Shown here: piece after piece, positions 1 through 7,846 of the stretch
Layout: every line of letters starts with the position of its first letter
How positions within the stretch are numbered: position 1 is the first letter of the stretch
Source: Candidatus Atribacter alterifermentans
GTDB lineage: Bacteria; Atribacterota; Atribacteria; Atribacterales; Atribacteraceae
NCBI GenBank assembly: GCA_012517635.1
Contig: JAAYUP010000358.1
Coordinates: forward strand, 1-13,418
DNA length: 13,418 nt
Direction: 5' to 3'
Translations under genes and position numbers: made by a program
Notes under the pieces: model-generated
The model's database searches: none
Told to the model about the DNA's origin: nothing
The model's input: only the letters and a program-made list of their open reading frames with translations

Positions 1-183
1 GAATACTACCCGAGATGGATCAAATACTTTTTTCCCACCCATCTCCTCGAATGACTGGATTGCTAAAGGGGTCGTTCCATCTTGGCCCATTGCCATATCA
101 ATTTTAGCAATAACCAAATCCCCGGCTTTTACTGAATACCCGGTTTTTCGTTCAAAAATTTTTTCTGCAATGGTTTTTCCCAT
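1..183 (-). CDS. leuC: 3-isopropylmalate dehydratase / homoaconitase large subunit, N-terminal fragment
   Basis: Only the first 61 codons are in the window; the gene runs off the left edge. The visible protein starts MGKTIAEKIF and contains KAGDLVIAKIDMAMGQDGT, then PLAI, FEEMGGKKVFDP. This is the N-terminus of the aconitase-superfamily large subunit (COG0065), an iron-sulfur hydro-lyase acting in leucine synthesis (isopropylmalate isomerisation) or in homoaconitate or dimethylmalate conversion. The cluster-binding cysteines lie further along and are not visible. Two in-frame ATGs are possible, at 189 and 183. I prefer 183 because the GGGAG ribosome site lies 8 nt upstream of it but only 2 nt from 189. 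The gene is divergent from nadE. The family is clear, but the exact substrate (leuC, hacA or dmdA type) cannot be decided from this piece. Confidence 0.85.
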   Translation of the reverse strand, partial: MGKTIAEKIFERKTGYSVKAGDLVIAKIDMAMGQDGTTPLAIQSFEEMGGKKVFDPSRVVF

Positions 184-269
184 ATCCATCGCTCCCTTAA
201 GAACTGAATCTTCATCTTTTTTACGAATAAATCATGTCGAACAATTAAAATCTCAATAGTTATTTATCT

Positions 270-278
270 TGGTATAAT
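270..278 (+). promoter_or_regulatory. Candidate extended -10 promoter for nadE
   Basis: TGGTATAAT matches the extended -10 form (TGn followed by a perfect TATAAT hexamer at 273-278). No convincing -35 hexamer lies 16-18 nt upstream, which is usual for extended -10 promoters. Transcription would start near 285 and leave a leader of about 115 nt before nadE, whose AAGGAG site sits at 388-393. The rest of the 217-bp divergent spacer (184-400) is AT-rich and shows no other clear signal. The leuC promoter must lie here too but I cannot place it. Confidence 0.5.
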
Positions 279-400
279 ATACAACAAACAAATGGTCTAG
301 TGAATTTTTAATTCCATCGATTCAGATAGTAAACGAATTCAACATATGCTTCAAAATAATACAGTATCAGAGAAATAAAAGTCAATGAAGGAGAAAAGAT

Positions 401-1165
401 ATGAACAATTGGAGTCAGGAACGAGATCGAATTGTCACTTGGTTACAAAGAATGGTTCAAAATGCCAATGCAAAAGGATTAGTTTTTGGCTTAAGTGGTG
501 GTATTGACTCTTCAGTCGTTGGAGTTTTGACTCAAATTGCATTTCCAGAAAATGCCCTCGGCCTTATCCTTCCTTGTCATAGTCTTCCCCAGGATCAACA
601 AGATGCCGTATTAGTAGCTGAAAAATTTGCTATTCCCTATCGTATTTTTTCACTTGATTGTATATATGATTGCTTTCTCAATCTTTTTGGTGAAAGCTAC
701 TCGAAACCTCTCCCTCTTCCCTTGGCCAACATTATTCCTCGCATCAGAATGTCGGTCTTTTACTATTTTGCTCAAAAGGAAAATTACCTGGTTTGTGGAG
801 CAACCAATAAAAGTGAATTAACAGTTGGATATTATACCAAATTCGGGGACGGAGGAGTTGACCTGATGCCCCTCGCCCATTTGACGAAAACCGAAATAAG
901 ACAATTGGCAAAATATTTGGATCTTCCAACTTCAATAATCGAAAAAGCACCATCAGCAGGATTATGGGAAGGTCAAACCGATGAAAAGGAGATGGGGATT
1001 CCTTATACAGTTTTAGACCAATATATTCAGTTTGGCTTAGGAAAACCTGAAGATATTGCCAAAATTCAAAGAATGATAGAGCGGACCGAACACAAGCGAC
1101 AGCTTCCTCCTCGTTTGGAAAGAGGAACACCTCTTTTTCTCAAAGAGAATGTTCAAAACTTCTAA
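401..1165 (+). CDS. nadE: NH3-dependent NAD(+) synthetase
   Basis: The 254-residue protein is a full-length ammonia-type NAD synthetase, which amidates nicotinic acid adenine dinucleotide to NAD with ATP in the cytoplasm. It has the PP-loop SGGIDS at residues 32-37 (ATP pyrophosphate binding), the conserved NKSELTVGYYTKFGDGGVD block ending at residue 154, and the KAPSAGLWEGQTDEKEMG region that closes the active site. There is no N-terminal nitrilase/glutaminase domain, so it must use free ammonia or a separate amidotransferase; the length matches the short bacterial form. The start is supported by AAGGAG at 388-393, 7 nt upstream. It appears monocistronic. Its stop codon overlaps the end of the convergent polX gene by 4 bp. 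The family assignment is very secure. Confidence 0.97.
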   Translation: MNNWSQERDRIVTWLQRMVQNANAKGLVFGLSGGIDSSVVGVLTQIAFPENALGLILPCHSLPQDQQDAVLVAEKFAIPYRIFSLDCIYDCFLNLFGESYSKPLPLPLANIIPRIRMSVFYYFAQKENYLVCGATNKSELTVGYYTKFGDGGVDLMPLAHLTKTEIRQLAKYLDLPTSIIEKAPSAGLWEGQTDEKEMGIPYTVLDQYIQFGLGKPEDIAKIQRMIERTEHKRQLPPRLERGTPLFLKENVQNF

Positions 1166-2901
1166 ATAACAAGGCGCTCTCTCTTTTTCCAAAGAATTTG
1201 AAGGAGTTGATCTTTATGAAGGGTATTGAGAATATCATCACGAGTTAACCAAGCCCGACGGGCTTGAGCAACACCAAGACGCATAAGATTTAATGAGGCA
1301 AGGTCATGAGAATCGGTAGAAATGACTAATTTAATATTGTATTTTTCGCTGGCTTGTCGGGCATCGATATCTTTGAGGTCTAAACGTTCCGGTTGGGCAT
1401 TGATTTCAAGAGCTGTTGCTGTTTGTTGGGCATTTTTAAAAAGAAGAGCAAGATCACCTTGACTCGCATCTCGTTTGTTAATCAGTCGTCCGGTAGGGTG
1501 ACTAATAATCTGAACGTAGGGGTTTTTAAATGCCTTTTCAAGGCGTTGGTTTATTTTTTCAGTGGTTTGGCTTAATCCAGTGTGAATACCAGCAACAACC
1601 ACAGGAAGTTGAGCAAGTACTTCGTCTGGAAGATCGATTGATCCATCGCTTAAAATGTTCGCCTCGACTCCCTCCAGGATAAAAATTTCGGGGTGATGGG
1701 TGTTCCATTGGTCAATCTCTTTCCTTCTTTGTTGAATTTCCTCGGGGGTTAAGCCAGAAGCCACTGCCAATCCCTGAGTATGATCACAGATAGCGATATA
1801 TCGATATCCTTTTTTGAGTGCGGCATTTGCTATTTCATCAATGGAAACCAATCCATCACTCCAGTTAGAATGAACGTGTAGGTCTCCCTGAATATCTTTA
1901 ATATCGACTAAAACTGGTAAGCGTTTTTGAAGGGCAGCTTCGATTTCACCCTGATCTTCCCTCATCTCTGGTGGAATCCATTCCATTCCTAATATCTGGT
2001 AAATATCTTCTTCCTTTTCTCCACCTCTTCTCTCACCATTATCAATTCGATAAATTCCATATTCATTAATCTTATATCCTTTTTTGAGTGCATACTCCCG
2101 AAGCTTGACGTTATGTTCTTTCGAACCAGTAAAATATTGAAGTGCGGAACCAAAGCACTGATTATCAACTACTCGGAGATCAATTTGTACTCCCTCATAA
2201 GTCAAAATACTCGATTTGGTTGTTCCATGTGCAATGATTTGTTTCACCATAGGAAGCTTAATAAAGGTATCCATCATCCTCTCTGCATCTTCAGTTGATG
2301 CCAGAATATCAATATCACCGATGGTTTCTTTCATGCGTCGGAGACTTCCAGCTGTACTCAGATTTTCGATTTGGGTATTTTCACGAAGAAGGGAAATGAC
2401 TTCTTCAGCCAATGGAAGTGCATATCCAAGGAGCATCCTACCGGTACTTTTCTTGATAGTATCGATTCCCTTTCTTATTTTTTCTTCACTTTTTAAACCA
2501 AACCCTGGGAGGTTTTGAAGACGATGTTCCCGGATAGCTTGCTCCAACTGTTCAATGGTTACAATTCCTAAGTCGTTATAGAGTTGTCGAGCAATTTTTG
2601 GCCCAACTCCGGGAATTTCAGTAAGTTGAATGAGTTCCTGAGGAATTTCTTTGGTTAATTCTTCCAGAAATTCTATTTTTCCGGTGCGAAGATATTCTTC
2701 AATCTTAGCTGCTAATCCTTCACCAATACCAGGTATCTCCCGCAACTTTCCTTCTTCAGCAAGTATCTCAATCGATTCTGGCCAATTTTCAATTTTCCTG
2801 GCAGCTTCCTGGTAAGCGAAGACCCGAAAACGATTTTCACCTTTTATTTCTAAAAGAATTCCTATTTTACGCAGAATTTGTGCTATTTCCATATTTCTCA
2901 T
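1162..2901 (-). CDS. polX: DNA polymerase X family protein with C-terminal PHP domain
   Basis: The 579-residue protein has the full bacterial PolX layout. Helix-hairpin-helix motifs (IPGIGEGLAAKI, IPGVGPKIARQL, LPGFGLKSEEKI) come first, followed by the nucleotidyltransferase palm with GSLRR and catalytic GDID (D196, D198) and a third aspartate at D241 (QIDLR). The PHP metallo-phosphoesterase domain follows, with DLHVHS (340-345), DH, GVEAN, SHPTGR, EINAQPERLD and TDSHD (ending at 533). All metal ligands I can recognise are present, so both gap-filling polymerase and 3'-5' exonuclease or AP-endonuclease activities known for the family should be intact. The role is base-excision or gap repair in the cytoplasm. 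ATG at 2901 is chosen because AGGG lies 8 nt upstream; a TTG at 2916 would add five residues. The gene has its own upstream region and ends inside the 3' end of nadE. Confidence 0.95.
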   Translation of the reverse strand: MRNMEIAQILRKIGILLEIKGENRFRVFAYQEAARKIENWPESIEILAEEGKLREIPGIGEGLAAKIEEYLRTGKIEFLEELTKEIPQELIQLTEIPGVGPKIARQLYNDLGIVTIEQLEQAIREHRLQNLPGFGLKSEEKIRKGIDTIKKSTGRMLLGYALPLAEEVISLLRENTQIENLSTAGSLRRMKETIGDIDILASTEDAERMMDTFIKLPMVKQIIAHGTTKSSILTYEGVQIDLRVVDNQCFGSALQYFTGSKEHNVKLREYALKKGYKINEYGIYRIDNGERRGGEKEEDIYQILGMEWIPPEMREDQGEIEAALQKRLPVLVDIKDIQGDLHVHSNWSDGLVSIDEIANAALKKGYRYIAICDHTQGLAVASGLTPEEIQQRRKEIDQWNTHHPEIFILEGVEANILSDGSIDLPDEVLAQLPVVVAGIHTGLSQTTEKINQRLEKAFKNPYVQIISHPTGRLINKRDASQGDLALLFKNAQQTATALEINAQPERLDLKDIDARQASEKYNIKLVISTDSHDLASLNLMRLGVAQARRAWLTRDDILNTLHKDQLLQILWKKRERLVI

Positions 2902-2967
2902 GGTCTCATCCCTCAAGGTAAAAAAATCTTAAATAATAAACTTATTTAACCCGCTTTTGATTATAAA

Positions 2968-2989
2968 CTCACATATTATTGAATGTGAG
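2968..2989. repeat. 22-bp dyad, possible operator at the polX promoter
   Basis: CTCACAT (2968-2974) and ATGTGAG (2983-2989) are a perfect 7-bp inverted repeat around 8 nt. On the minus strand, perfect TATAAT hexamers lie on both sides, at 2996-2991 and 2965-2960, so the dyad would sit either just past the -10 or over the -35 of a polX promoter. This placement suits a repressor site. Which protein binds is unknown. Confidence 0.45.
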
Positions 2990-3062
2990 AATTATAAGTC
3001 ATTTTAATTTACAAAGTTGAAATAAAAGCTGGAGAAATCCTCATCCCATTATGTCATACTAT

Positions 3063-3087
3063 ATGAAAATAAAAACCAAATTTTCAT
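3063..3087. repeat. Perfect 8-bp inverted repeat
   Basis: ATGAAAAT (3063-3070) and ATTTTCAT (3080-3087) are exact reverse complements around a 9-nt A-rich loop. The arms are AT-rich and no T run follows, so a terminator is unlikely. The pair could be a weak hairpin or a chance match in AT-rich DNA. Confidence 0.35.
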
Positions 3088-3111
3088 TTTTTAATTTCCC
3101 ATTTTCGCATT

Positions 3112-3136
3112 GGGAGATGGGGGGGATTGAAGGGGG
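3112..3136 (+). other. G-rich tract fitting a G-quadruplex pattern
   Basis: The plus strand has runs of 3, 7 and 5 G within 25 bases. Splitting the seven-G run as 3-1-3 gives four G3 runs with loops of 4, 1 and 6 nt, which satisfies the usual G3 N1-7 rule. The tract lies about 190 bp upstream of the transglycosylase start and stands out in otherwise AT-rich sequence. Folding is inferred from pattern only. Confidence 0.4.
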
Positions 3137-3276
3137 ATGTGCCTTTCTCTTTTTTGTTTGTTTTCTTTTTACTTATTCCGGAATTTTCAGGGTTGTCTAT
3201 TCTTTTTTTAGAAGACTATTAATGTTTTTCGTTCTTAAAATTTTTGCTATTAATTATAGGCATGGAGATGAAGGAA

Positions 3277-3305
3277 CTGAAAAAAGCTAGTTTAATATAT
3301 ATTAT
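3277..3305 (+). promoter_or_regulatory. Candidate sigma-70 promoter for the transglycosylase gene
   Basis: CTGAAA (3277-3282) and TATTAT (3300-3305) are separated by exactly 17 nt and match the -35 and -10 consensus at 4/6 and 5/6 positions. Transcription would start near 3312, giving a very short leader with the GGAGAG ribosome site (3315-3320) almost at the 5' end. The surrounding DNA is AT-rich, so a chance match is possible. Confidence 0.35.
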
Positions 3306-3325
3306 CATAAATCCGGAGAGAGAAA

Positions 3326-5482
3326 ATGAGAACTAATAATTATAACTTTATGGGTTTGATTATCATCATAATTCTTCTATTGGTAACAACTGGAAATATC
3401 GATGGGAAAAATGACTTTCTTTCTGAGTTGATCACTTCCTACCGCCAAAAAGACTACCAAAAGGTTATCGATCAAATCGATAAATACCCCGAACAAGCAA
3501 AACATTTTGTTGATCAAATTGCACTTCTTAAACTCCAGTCATTTATAAATCTTGGTCAAATGAAGAGAGCTCATGAATTTTTATTAAAGGAAGAAAAAAA
3601 TAGTCAACTGAGTATCCCCGATCACCTTTGGTCGCTCTATCTTGATGCACTCATAACCCAAAAAAGGATTGACTCAATAGAGGATAGCTATCATCATTTA
3701 CAATCTTTATCAACCTTGTCAATTTTGCTTTATCGATCTTCCTGGCAAATTGCTGAACTATTCAGAATCGAAAAAAACTATAATCAAGCGATAAATTATT
3801 ATATAGAATCTCTTTCTTATGCTTACGATGAAACAGAACGACTTCATTCCCTCCTGGGTATCAGTAAAATTCTTATCGAAAAAAGGAACTTTTTAGAGGC
3901 TCTTCTCCATATCAGAAAAATATACTATTCTTACCGAACAATGACCAGCCGTCAAGCACGCGATTTGATCAATCCTATCGTTCATGAAATCAATCCCGAG
4001 GATTTTTCAATGAGAACCAGGTTAGAGGTCGCGACTTTTTTCTTTCAATTGGGATATACTGCAGACTCTATCAGATTTTTGCAACAAATTAATTTCAATT
4101 CACTCCTTCAAACTGAAATTCTTGAATATTGGATTTTGTGGTTAAGAATATATTTACGTCAGGATAATTTAACAGATATTCAAAATGTTTTCATTCAAAA
4201 TACTATGCTCATGGATCATCCTGACGGTTGGTTTTATACTGGGGTTTACCATCAGCGGCGTGGTGAATACAGTCTGGCAAGTATAGCCTATGAAAACCTT
4301 TTAAACCAGTTTCCAGATAGTGATTATACTCTGAATACCTTCAAGAACCTTTCTTTTTGTTATTGGTCATTAGGTGATGAAAAAAATTATCTCAATACTT
4401 TAGATCGGAGAAGAGAGAAATACCTTAATGACAGCGAACCAATTTGGGAAAAATTTTGGTATCTTTATCAAAAAGGTGATTTAAACGCAGCTCATTTGGC
4501 TTTGGATTCGCTTTCAAACTATCCTGATGAGAAAAACCGAGCTCTTTTTTGGAAATATAATATCGATCGATCTGAAGAAAACAGCCGCTATCTGGATGAA
4601 ATCATTAAGAACCAAGAATTTGACTATTACTACGTTCGTGCCTGGCAGGAACTTCATAAAATGAATCGACATCTTCCTTCATCTCGTGAGCTTTTTCCAC
4701 CTCACGAATATATCACCAAAACCCAAATTTTTACAGGGAATCAAAAGATTCATTGGAATCGTTACCTCATATTGAGCAATCTTTCCCTGAATACCAATGC
4801 CGAAGCTGAACTCTTGACTTTACAAAGGCTCATGCCGAACCACCCAGAAATTTATTTCGAACTCAGTCGGTTTTACGCCCGAAATCAGCAATATCGAAAA
4901 AGCCAAAATTACGCTATTTATTTTCAAAACCTCTATCCAAATTTTAAAGAGTATAAAAATGTGTGGAAAAAAATATATCCAGATTACTACTTTTCAATTG
5001 TTAAAAATTTAAGTGAAAAGAATTCTATTGATCCTTATCTTGTTCTTGCTCTTATTAAAGCAGAAAGTGCTTTCGAACTCGACATCGTATCACCAGTAGG
5101 GGCAGTTGGTTTGATGCAACTGATGCCATCTACAGCTGCCTGGATGATCGAAACTGGAATGAACCAGGTGGTCGATTTTACCAATTGGAACGAGTCGTTG
5201 CTCATGATACCAGAAATTAACCTTGAATTAGGAGTCACTTACTTGAGGTATCTATTGGATTATTTTAACCAAAAAATCTGCCCGGCTATTGCCGCTTACA
5301 ACGCGGGACCGGGCAGATTAAATCAATGGATAAAAGGGGGGAACCAGACGAATCCAGATTCCTTCATCGAAACTATTCCTTTTCTTGAAACCAAAAACTA
5401 TATTAAAAAAGTAATAAATTTCTACTTTTTGTATTCAATGATCTATACCGGACAATTTACTATGTCCCCATGTATTTTCTAA
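3326..5482 (+). CDS. Membrane-anchored TPR-rich soluble lytic transglycosylase (SLT domain)
   Basis: The 718-residue protein starts with a short polar stretch and one strongly hydrophobic helix (about residues 9-23), so it is probably secreted or anchored in the membrane facing the cell wall. A long all-helical region follows (about 40-560) with TPR-like repeats, for example around the YHQRRGEYSLASIAYENLL and YARNQQYRKSQNYA helices. The C-terminus is a goose-lysozyme-like SLT domain with catalytic Glu580 (KAESAF), GLMQLMP (595-601) and AAYNAGPG (656-663). The family cleaves the MurNAc-GlcNAc bond of peptidoglycan, leaving 1,6-anhydromuramic ends. The layout resembles Slt70 but with a longer TPR part. 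GGAG lies 7 nt before the ATG. The last 23 bp overlap the convergent DUF4432 gene. The domain call is secure; the precise cellular job (turnover, division or secretion-linked) is not. Confidence 0.92.
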   Translation: MRTNNYNFMGLIIIIILLLVTTGNIDGKNDFLSELITSYRQKDYQKVIDQIDKYPEQAKHFVDQIALLKLQSFINLGQMKRAHEFLLKEEKNSQLSIPDHLWSLYLDALITQKRIDSIEDSYHHLQSLSTLSILLYRSSWQIAELFRIEKNYNQAINYYIESLSYAYDETERLHSLLGISKILIEKRNFLEALLHIRKIYYSYRTMTSRQARDLINPIVHEINPEDFSMRTRLEVATFFFQLGYTADSIRFLQQINFNSLLQTEILEYWILWLRIYLRQDNLTDIQNVFIQNTMLMDHPDGWFYTGVYHQRRGEYSLASIAYENLLNQFPDSDYTLNTFKNLSFCYWSLGDEKNYLNTLDRRREKYLNDSEPIWEKFWYLYQKGDLNAAHLALDSLSNYPDEKNRALFWKYNIDRSEENSRYLDEIIKNQEFDYYYVRAWQELHKMNRHLPSSRELFPPHEYITKTQIFTGNQKIHWNRYLILSNLSLNTNAEAELLTLQRLMPNHPEIYFELSRFYARNQQYRKSQNYAIYFQNLYPNFKEYKNVWKKIYPDYYFSIVKNLSEKNSIDPYLVLALIKAESAFELDIVSPVGAVGLMQLMPSTAAWMIETGMNQVVDFTNWNESLLMIPEINLELGVTYLRYLLDYFNQKICPAIAAYNAGPGRLNQWIKGGNQTNPDSFIETIPFLETKNYIKKVINFYFLYSMIYTGQFTMSPCIF

Positions 5483-6533
5483 ATTGATCGATCTCCTTAT
5501 CACCTTCAATAATTCCTATTTCTAAAATCATTTTTCGTGACTCACCTGGTTTTAAGGTTATCAAACGACCGGCTTCCCTTTCTTTGGGGCGTCCCTCGGG
5601 TAAACAATTACCCGGTTCAATACCGAGCACATATTCCCCTTCACCGATCATTTTCCACTCAGAGAGGAAGGGTAACGCTTCTTTTTTGAACTTCACATAA
5701 AATCCTAAAGCCAATTTTTCATTATGCAAAAGTGCCGCACTATAACCATCATGAAGAACTTTTGGGGTGTGGAAGAAAACTTGCTCAAAATAGTTCTTTT
5801 GAGGAGTATGGAAAAGATGCCATTCCGAGAGTCCCTTTTTTGCTTCTGGGGTTCGAGGAATCGTATTTTCAGCTGGAATATAAAGCTTGCTCCCCTCATC
5901 AAGTAAAGGAAAACCAACGTTGATATGGTAGAGAATCATAAAAGGACTTTCTAACCAACCTTCATTCACGACCTCATCCTCAACATTAATGGTTTTTTCC
6001 CCGAGACGGCTCCAAATTTTACGGTAAAGAACCAATTTATCTCCAAAAACTGATGCCTCCCGAATTTTACCTTGGACCCACATCTGATAATCATCACCCT
6101 GCCAGGCTCCATCAGCATAAACGTTTTTTGCTGATGTATAAGAAGCCCGACCATGTAATCCTAAATTTTGCCCAGTCGCTGTGTCATGAACTGGTGCACC
6201 ACAATAGGTTAACCCACAGGTATTCATAAGACCACCATGAAATCCCCTAAGCCATCCAAAATCAGCCGGTTCAAAGTAATATGGAGCTATGGCTTGGGTT
6301 GATGATCTCCAGGAAATCGCTATTCCCTTATACCAGGTCCAGGCTAAATCCATTCCTCTATCTAACAAAACCGTATAGTGAAGACCTCCTCCTGTAATAA
6401 TTTGAGCAGTGCGATTTCCCCGTTCTGGCCCATCCTGTAATTCTGATAGAATAACTCCTCCAATTTGGGATATGTCTCCAACTCGTTTTAATATTTCTTC
6501 TCGAGTCATTTCACGATTATAAATAAAAGCCAT
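5460..6533 (-). CDS. DUF4432 / aldose 1-epimerase-like protein
   Basis: The 357-residue protein resembles the DUF4432 branch of the galactose-mutarotase superfamily: GDISQIGG near the N-terminus, LLDRGMDLAW (57-66), GFHGGLMNTCGLT (from residue 97), LGLHGR (124-129), and VLGIEPGN followed by PEGRP near the C-terminus. His99, His127 and the EPGN glutamate are candidate active-site residues by analogy with mutarotases. Members are thought to act on sugars or sugar acids, interconverting anomers or related forms, but the substrate is unknown. No signal peptide is visible, so it is cytoplasmic. It starts 2 nt after the ftsZ stop, with AAAGGAG (6543-6549) embedded in the last ftsZ codons, so it is probably co-transcribed and coupled. 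Its 3' end overlaps the convergent transglycosylase gene by 23 bp. A link to the nearby sugar transporter is only inference. Confidence 0.85.
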   Translation of the reverse strand: MAFIYNREMTREEILKRVGDISQIGGVILSELQDGPERGNRTAQIITGGGLHYTVLLDRGMDLAWTWYKGIAISWRSSTQAIAPYYFEPADFGWLRGFHGGLMNTCGLTYCGAPVHDTATGQNLGLHGRASYTSAKNVYADGAWQGDDYQMWVQGKIREASVFGDKLVLYRKIWSRLGEKTINVEDEVVNEGWLESPFMILYHINVGFPLLDEGSKLYIPAENTIPRTPEAKKGLSEWHLFHTPQKNYFEQVFFHTPKVLHDGYSAALLHNEKLALGFYVKFKKEALPFLSEWKMIGEGEYVLGIEPGNCLPEGRPKEREAGRLITLKPGESRKMILEIGIIEGDKEIDQFRKYMGT

Positions 6534-6535
6534 AT

Positions 6536-7846
6536 TTATTCTCTCCTTTGCTTTCTAAAAAATGATAATATTTCATCAGTGCGAGTTCGTTCTTCTGGTA
6601 AAGGGGTTGGTGATCTCCTTTGTGATTCACGGAGAAAAGCTGGCATATCGAGGTCGTCTTCAATCACAATTCTACTTTCAATGTTTTCCTCGACCTCCGA
6701 AGATAAAATTTCTTCTTCCTCTTTTTCAAAACGTGTTGCTATAACGGTTACTGAAACTTCATTGGTCAACGTTTCATCGACTTTGTTTCCAAATAAAATA
6801 TCCGATTCAATACCGGCAGCATTTCTAACAATATCGGTGATTTCAGTTACTTCGTGGAGAGTCATATCTGGTCCGCTGGTGATGTTGAGTAGAATTGATC
6901 GGGCACCTTTAATGGAAATTTCCAACAGTGGACTATAAATTGCTTCTTCAGCTGCATGTTTCGCTTTTTCTCTTCCTCGACCATGCCCAATACCAATTAA
7001 TACTGTCCCCGCTCCGGTTAAAACAGTTCGTAAATCAGCAAGGTCCAAGTTTATATCCTGAGCAGACGATATCAAATCAGTTATACCTTTAACTGCCTGA
7101 TAAAGAATATAATCTGCTGATTTAAATGCTTCTTGGAAAGAGGTATCTTTTTTCGCTACTTGCATCAAACGATCATTTGGAATAACAATAAGAGCATCAA
7201 CAGTATTTCGTAGAGCTTCAATACCAGCTTCAGCTTGGGTTTTTCTCTTATTTCCTTCGAATTGAAAAGGTTTGGTGACGACGCCAATGGTGAGAGCCCC
7301 AGCTTCTTTGGCAATCTGAGCAATAACCGGACTCGCTCCAGTGCCGGTGCCTCCTCCCAAACAGGCAGTTATAAAAACTAATTCTGAACCATTGATAAGG
7401 TCAACAATTTTTTCCTTATCTTGACGGGCAGCTTCTTCACCAATGCGAGGATTACCACCTGTTCCCAATCCGCGAGTGGTATTCATACCTATTTGCAATT
7501 TTTCGCTCGCTAAAGATTTTTTTAAAGACTGAATGTCAGTATTAACAGCCACTAAATCAACACCTTCCAAGCCCGATTCAGCCATTTGGTTTACTGCATT
7601 ATTCCCCCCTCCTCCAATTCCGATTACTTTGATGATTGCTATCCGTTCAGCTGCTTCATCTTTTTTTGATTTGGATGGGTTTGCCTTTTTTACGATTTTG
7701 GGAGGAACAAGAGTTTTTTCTTCTGTCGGTGTAGATGGTGGTGTGGTGCTTTCATCGACATCAAAATTTTTCGTTGTATCACGAATGAGCTCACGTTTGA
7801 AGTCTATTCTTTCGGAAAAGCCCCTTTTCAGGCTTTTCTTTTTCAA
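6536..7846 (-). CDS. ftsZ: Cell division protein FtsZ with extended N-terminus
   Basis: This is the tubulin-like GTPase that polymerises into the division ring. From TTG 7846 the protein has 436 residues. It shows the nucleotide-binding start IKVIGIGGGGNNAVNQM, the tubulin signature GGGTGTG (164-170) and the T7 synergy loop NLDLAD (266-271), which supplies the catalytic aspartates. A Lys/Ser/Pro-rich tail precedes the fold and is about 60 residues longer than in Escherichia coli or Bacillus FtsZ. At the end, DLDMPAFLRE (from residue 398) matches the usual C-terminal docking peptide but is followed by 29 more residues ending EILSFFRKQRRE. No ATG, GTG or TTG occurs in frame between the first codons and the fold, so the tail must be real. 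The start overlaps parA by 56 nt. The GTPase core appears fully intact. Confidence 0.96.
   Translation of the reverse strand: MKKKSLKRGFSERIDFKRELIRDTTKNFDVDESTTPPSTPTEEKTLVPPKIVKKANPSKSKKDEAAERIAIIKVIGIGGGGNNAVNQMAESGLEGVDLVAVNTDIQSLKKSLASEKLQIGMNTTRGLGTGGNPRIGEEAARQDKEKIVDLINGSELVFITACLGGGTGTGASPVIAQIAKEAGALTIGVVTKPFQFEGNKRKTQAEAGIEALRNTVDALIVIPNDRLMQVAKKDTSFQEAFKSADYILYQAVKGITDLISSAQDINLDLADLRTVLTGAGTVLIGIGHGRGREKAKHAAEEAIYSPLLEISIKGARSILLNITSGPDMTLHEVTEITDIVRNAAGIESDILFGNKVDETLTNEVSVTVIATRFEKEEEEILSSEVEENIESRIVIEDDLDMPAFLRESQRRSPTPLPEERTRTDEILSFFRKQRRE

Larger units (their letters stand above)
2902..3325. other. Gene-free divergent spacer between polX and the transglycosylase gene
   Basis: The 424-bp stretch holds the upstream regions of two divergent genes and no credible coding sequence. 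A 79-codon frame at 3051-3290 lacks a ribosome site and encodes a low-complexity Phe-rich peptide. The stretch contains a 22-bp dyad (2968-2989), an 8-bp-arm hairpin (3063-3087), a shorter TCCCA/TGGGA pair (3097-3101 with 3111-3115), a G-rich tract (3112-3136), a long T-rich run around 3145-3245 and a promoter candidate close to the downstream gene. No tRNA or known RNA fold was recognised. Confidence 0.6.

Noticed and set aside
744..1130. 128-codon minus-strand frame opposite nadE
   Set aside because: It lies wholly antisense to a well-conserved gene and matches no family pattern; it is a shadow frame.
3051..3290. 79-codon plus-strand frame in the spacer upstream of the transglycosylase gene
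   Set aside because: It has no ribosome binding site, encodes a Phe-rich low-complexity peptide that follows the T-rich DNA, and runs through the G-rich tract; it looks like chance coding.
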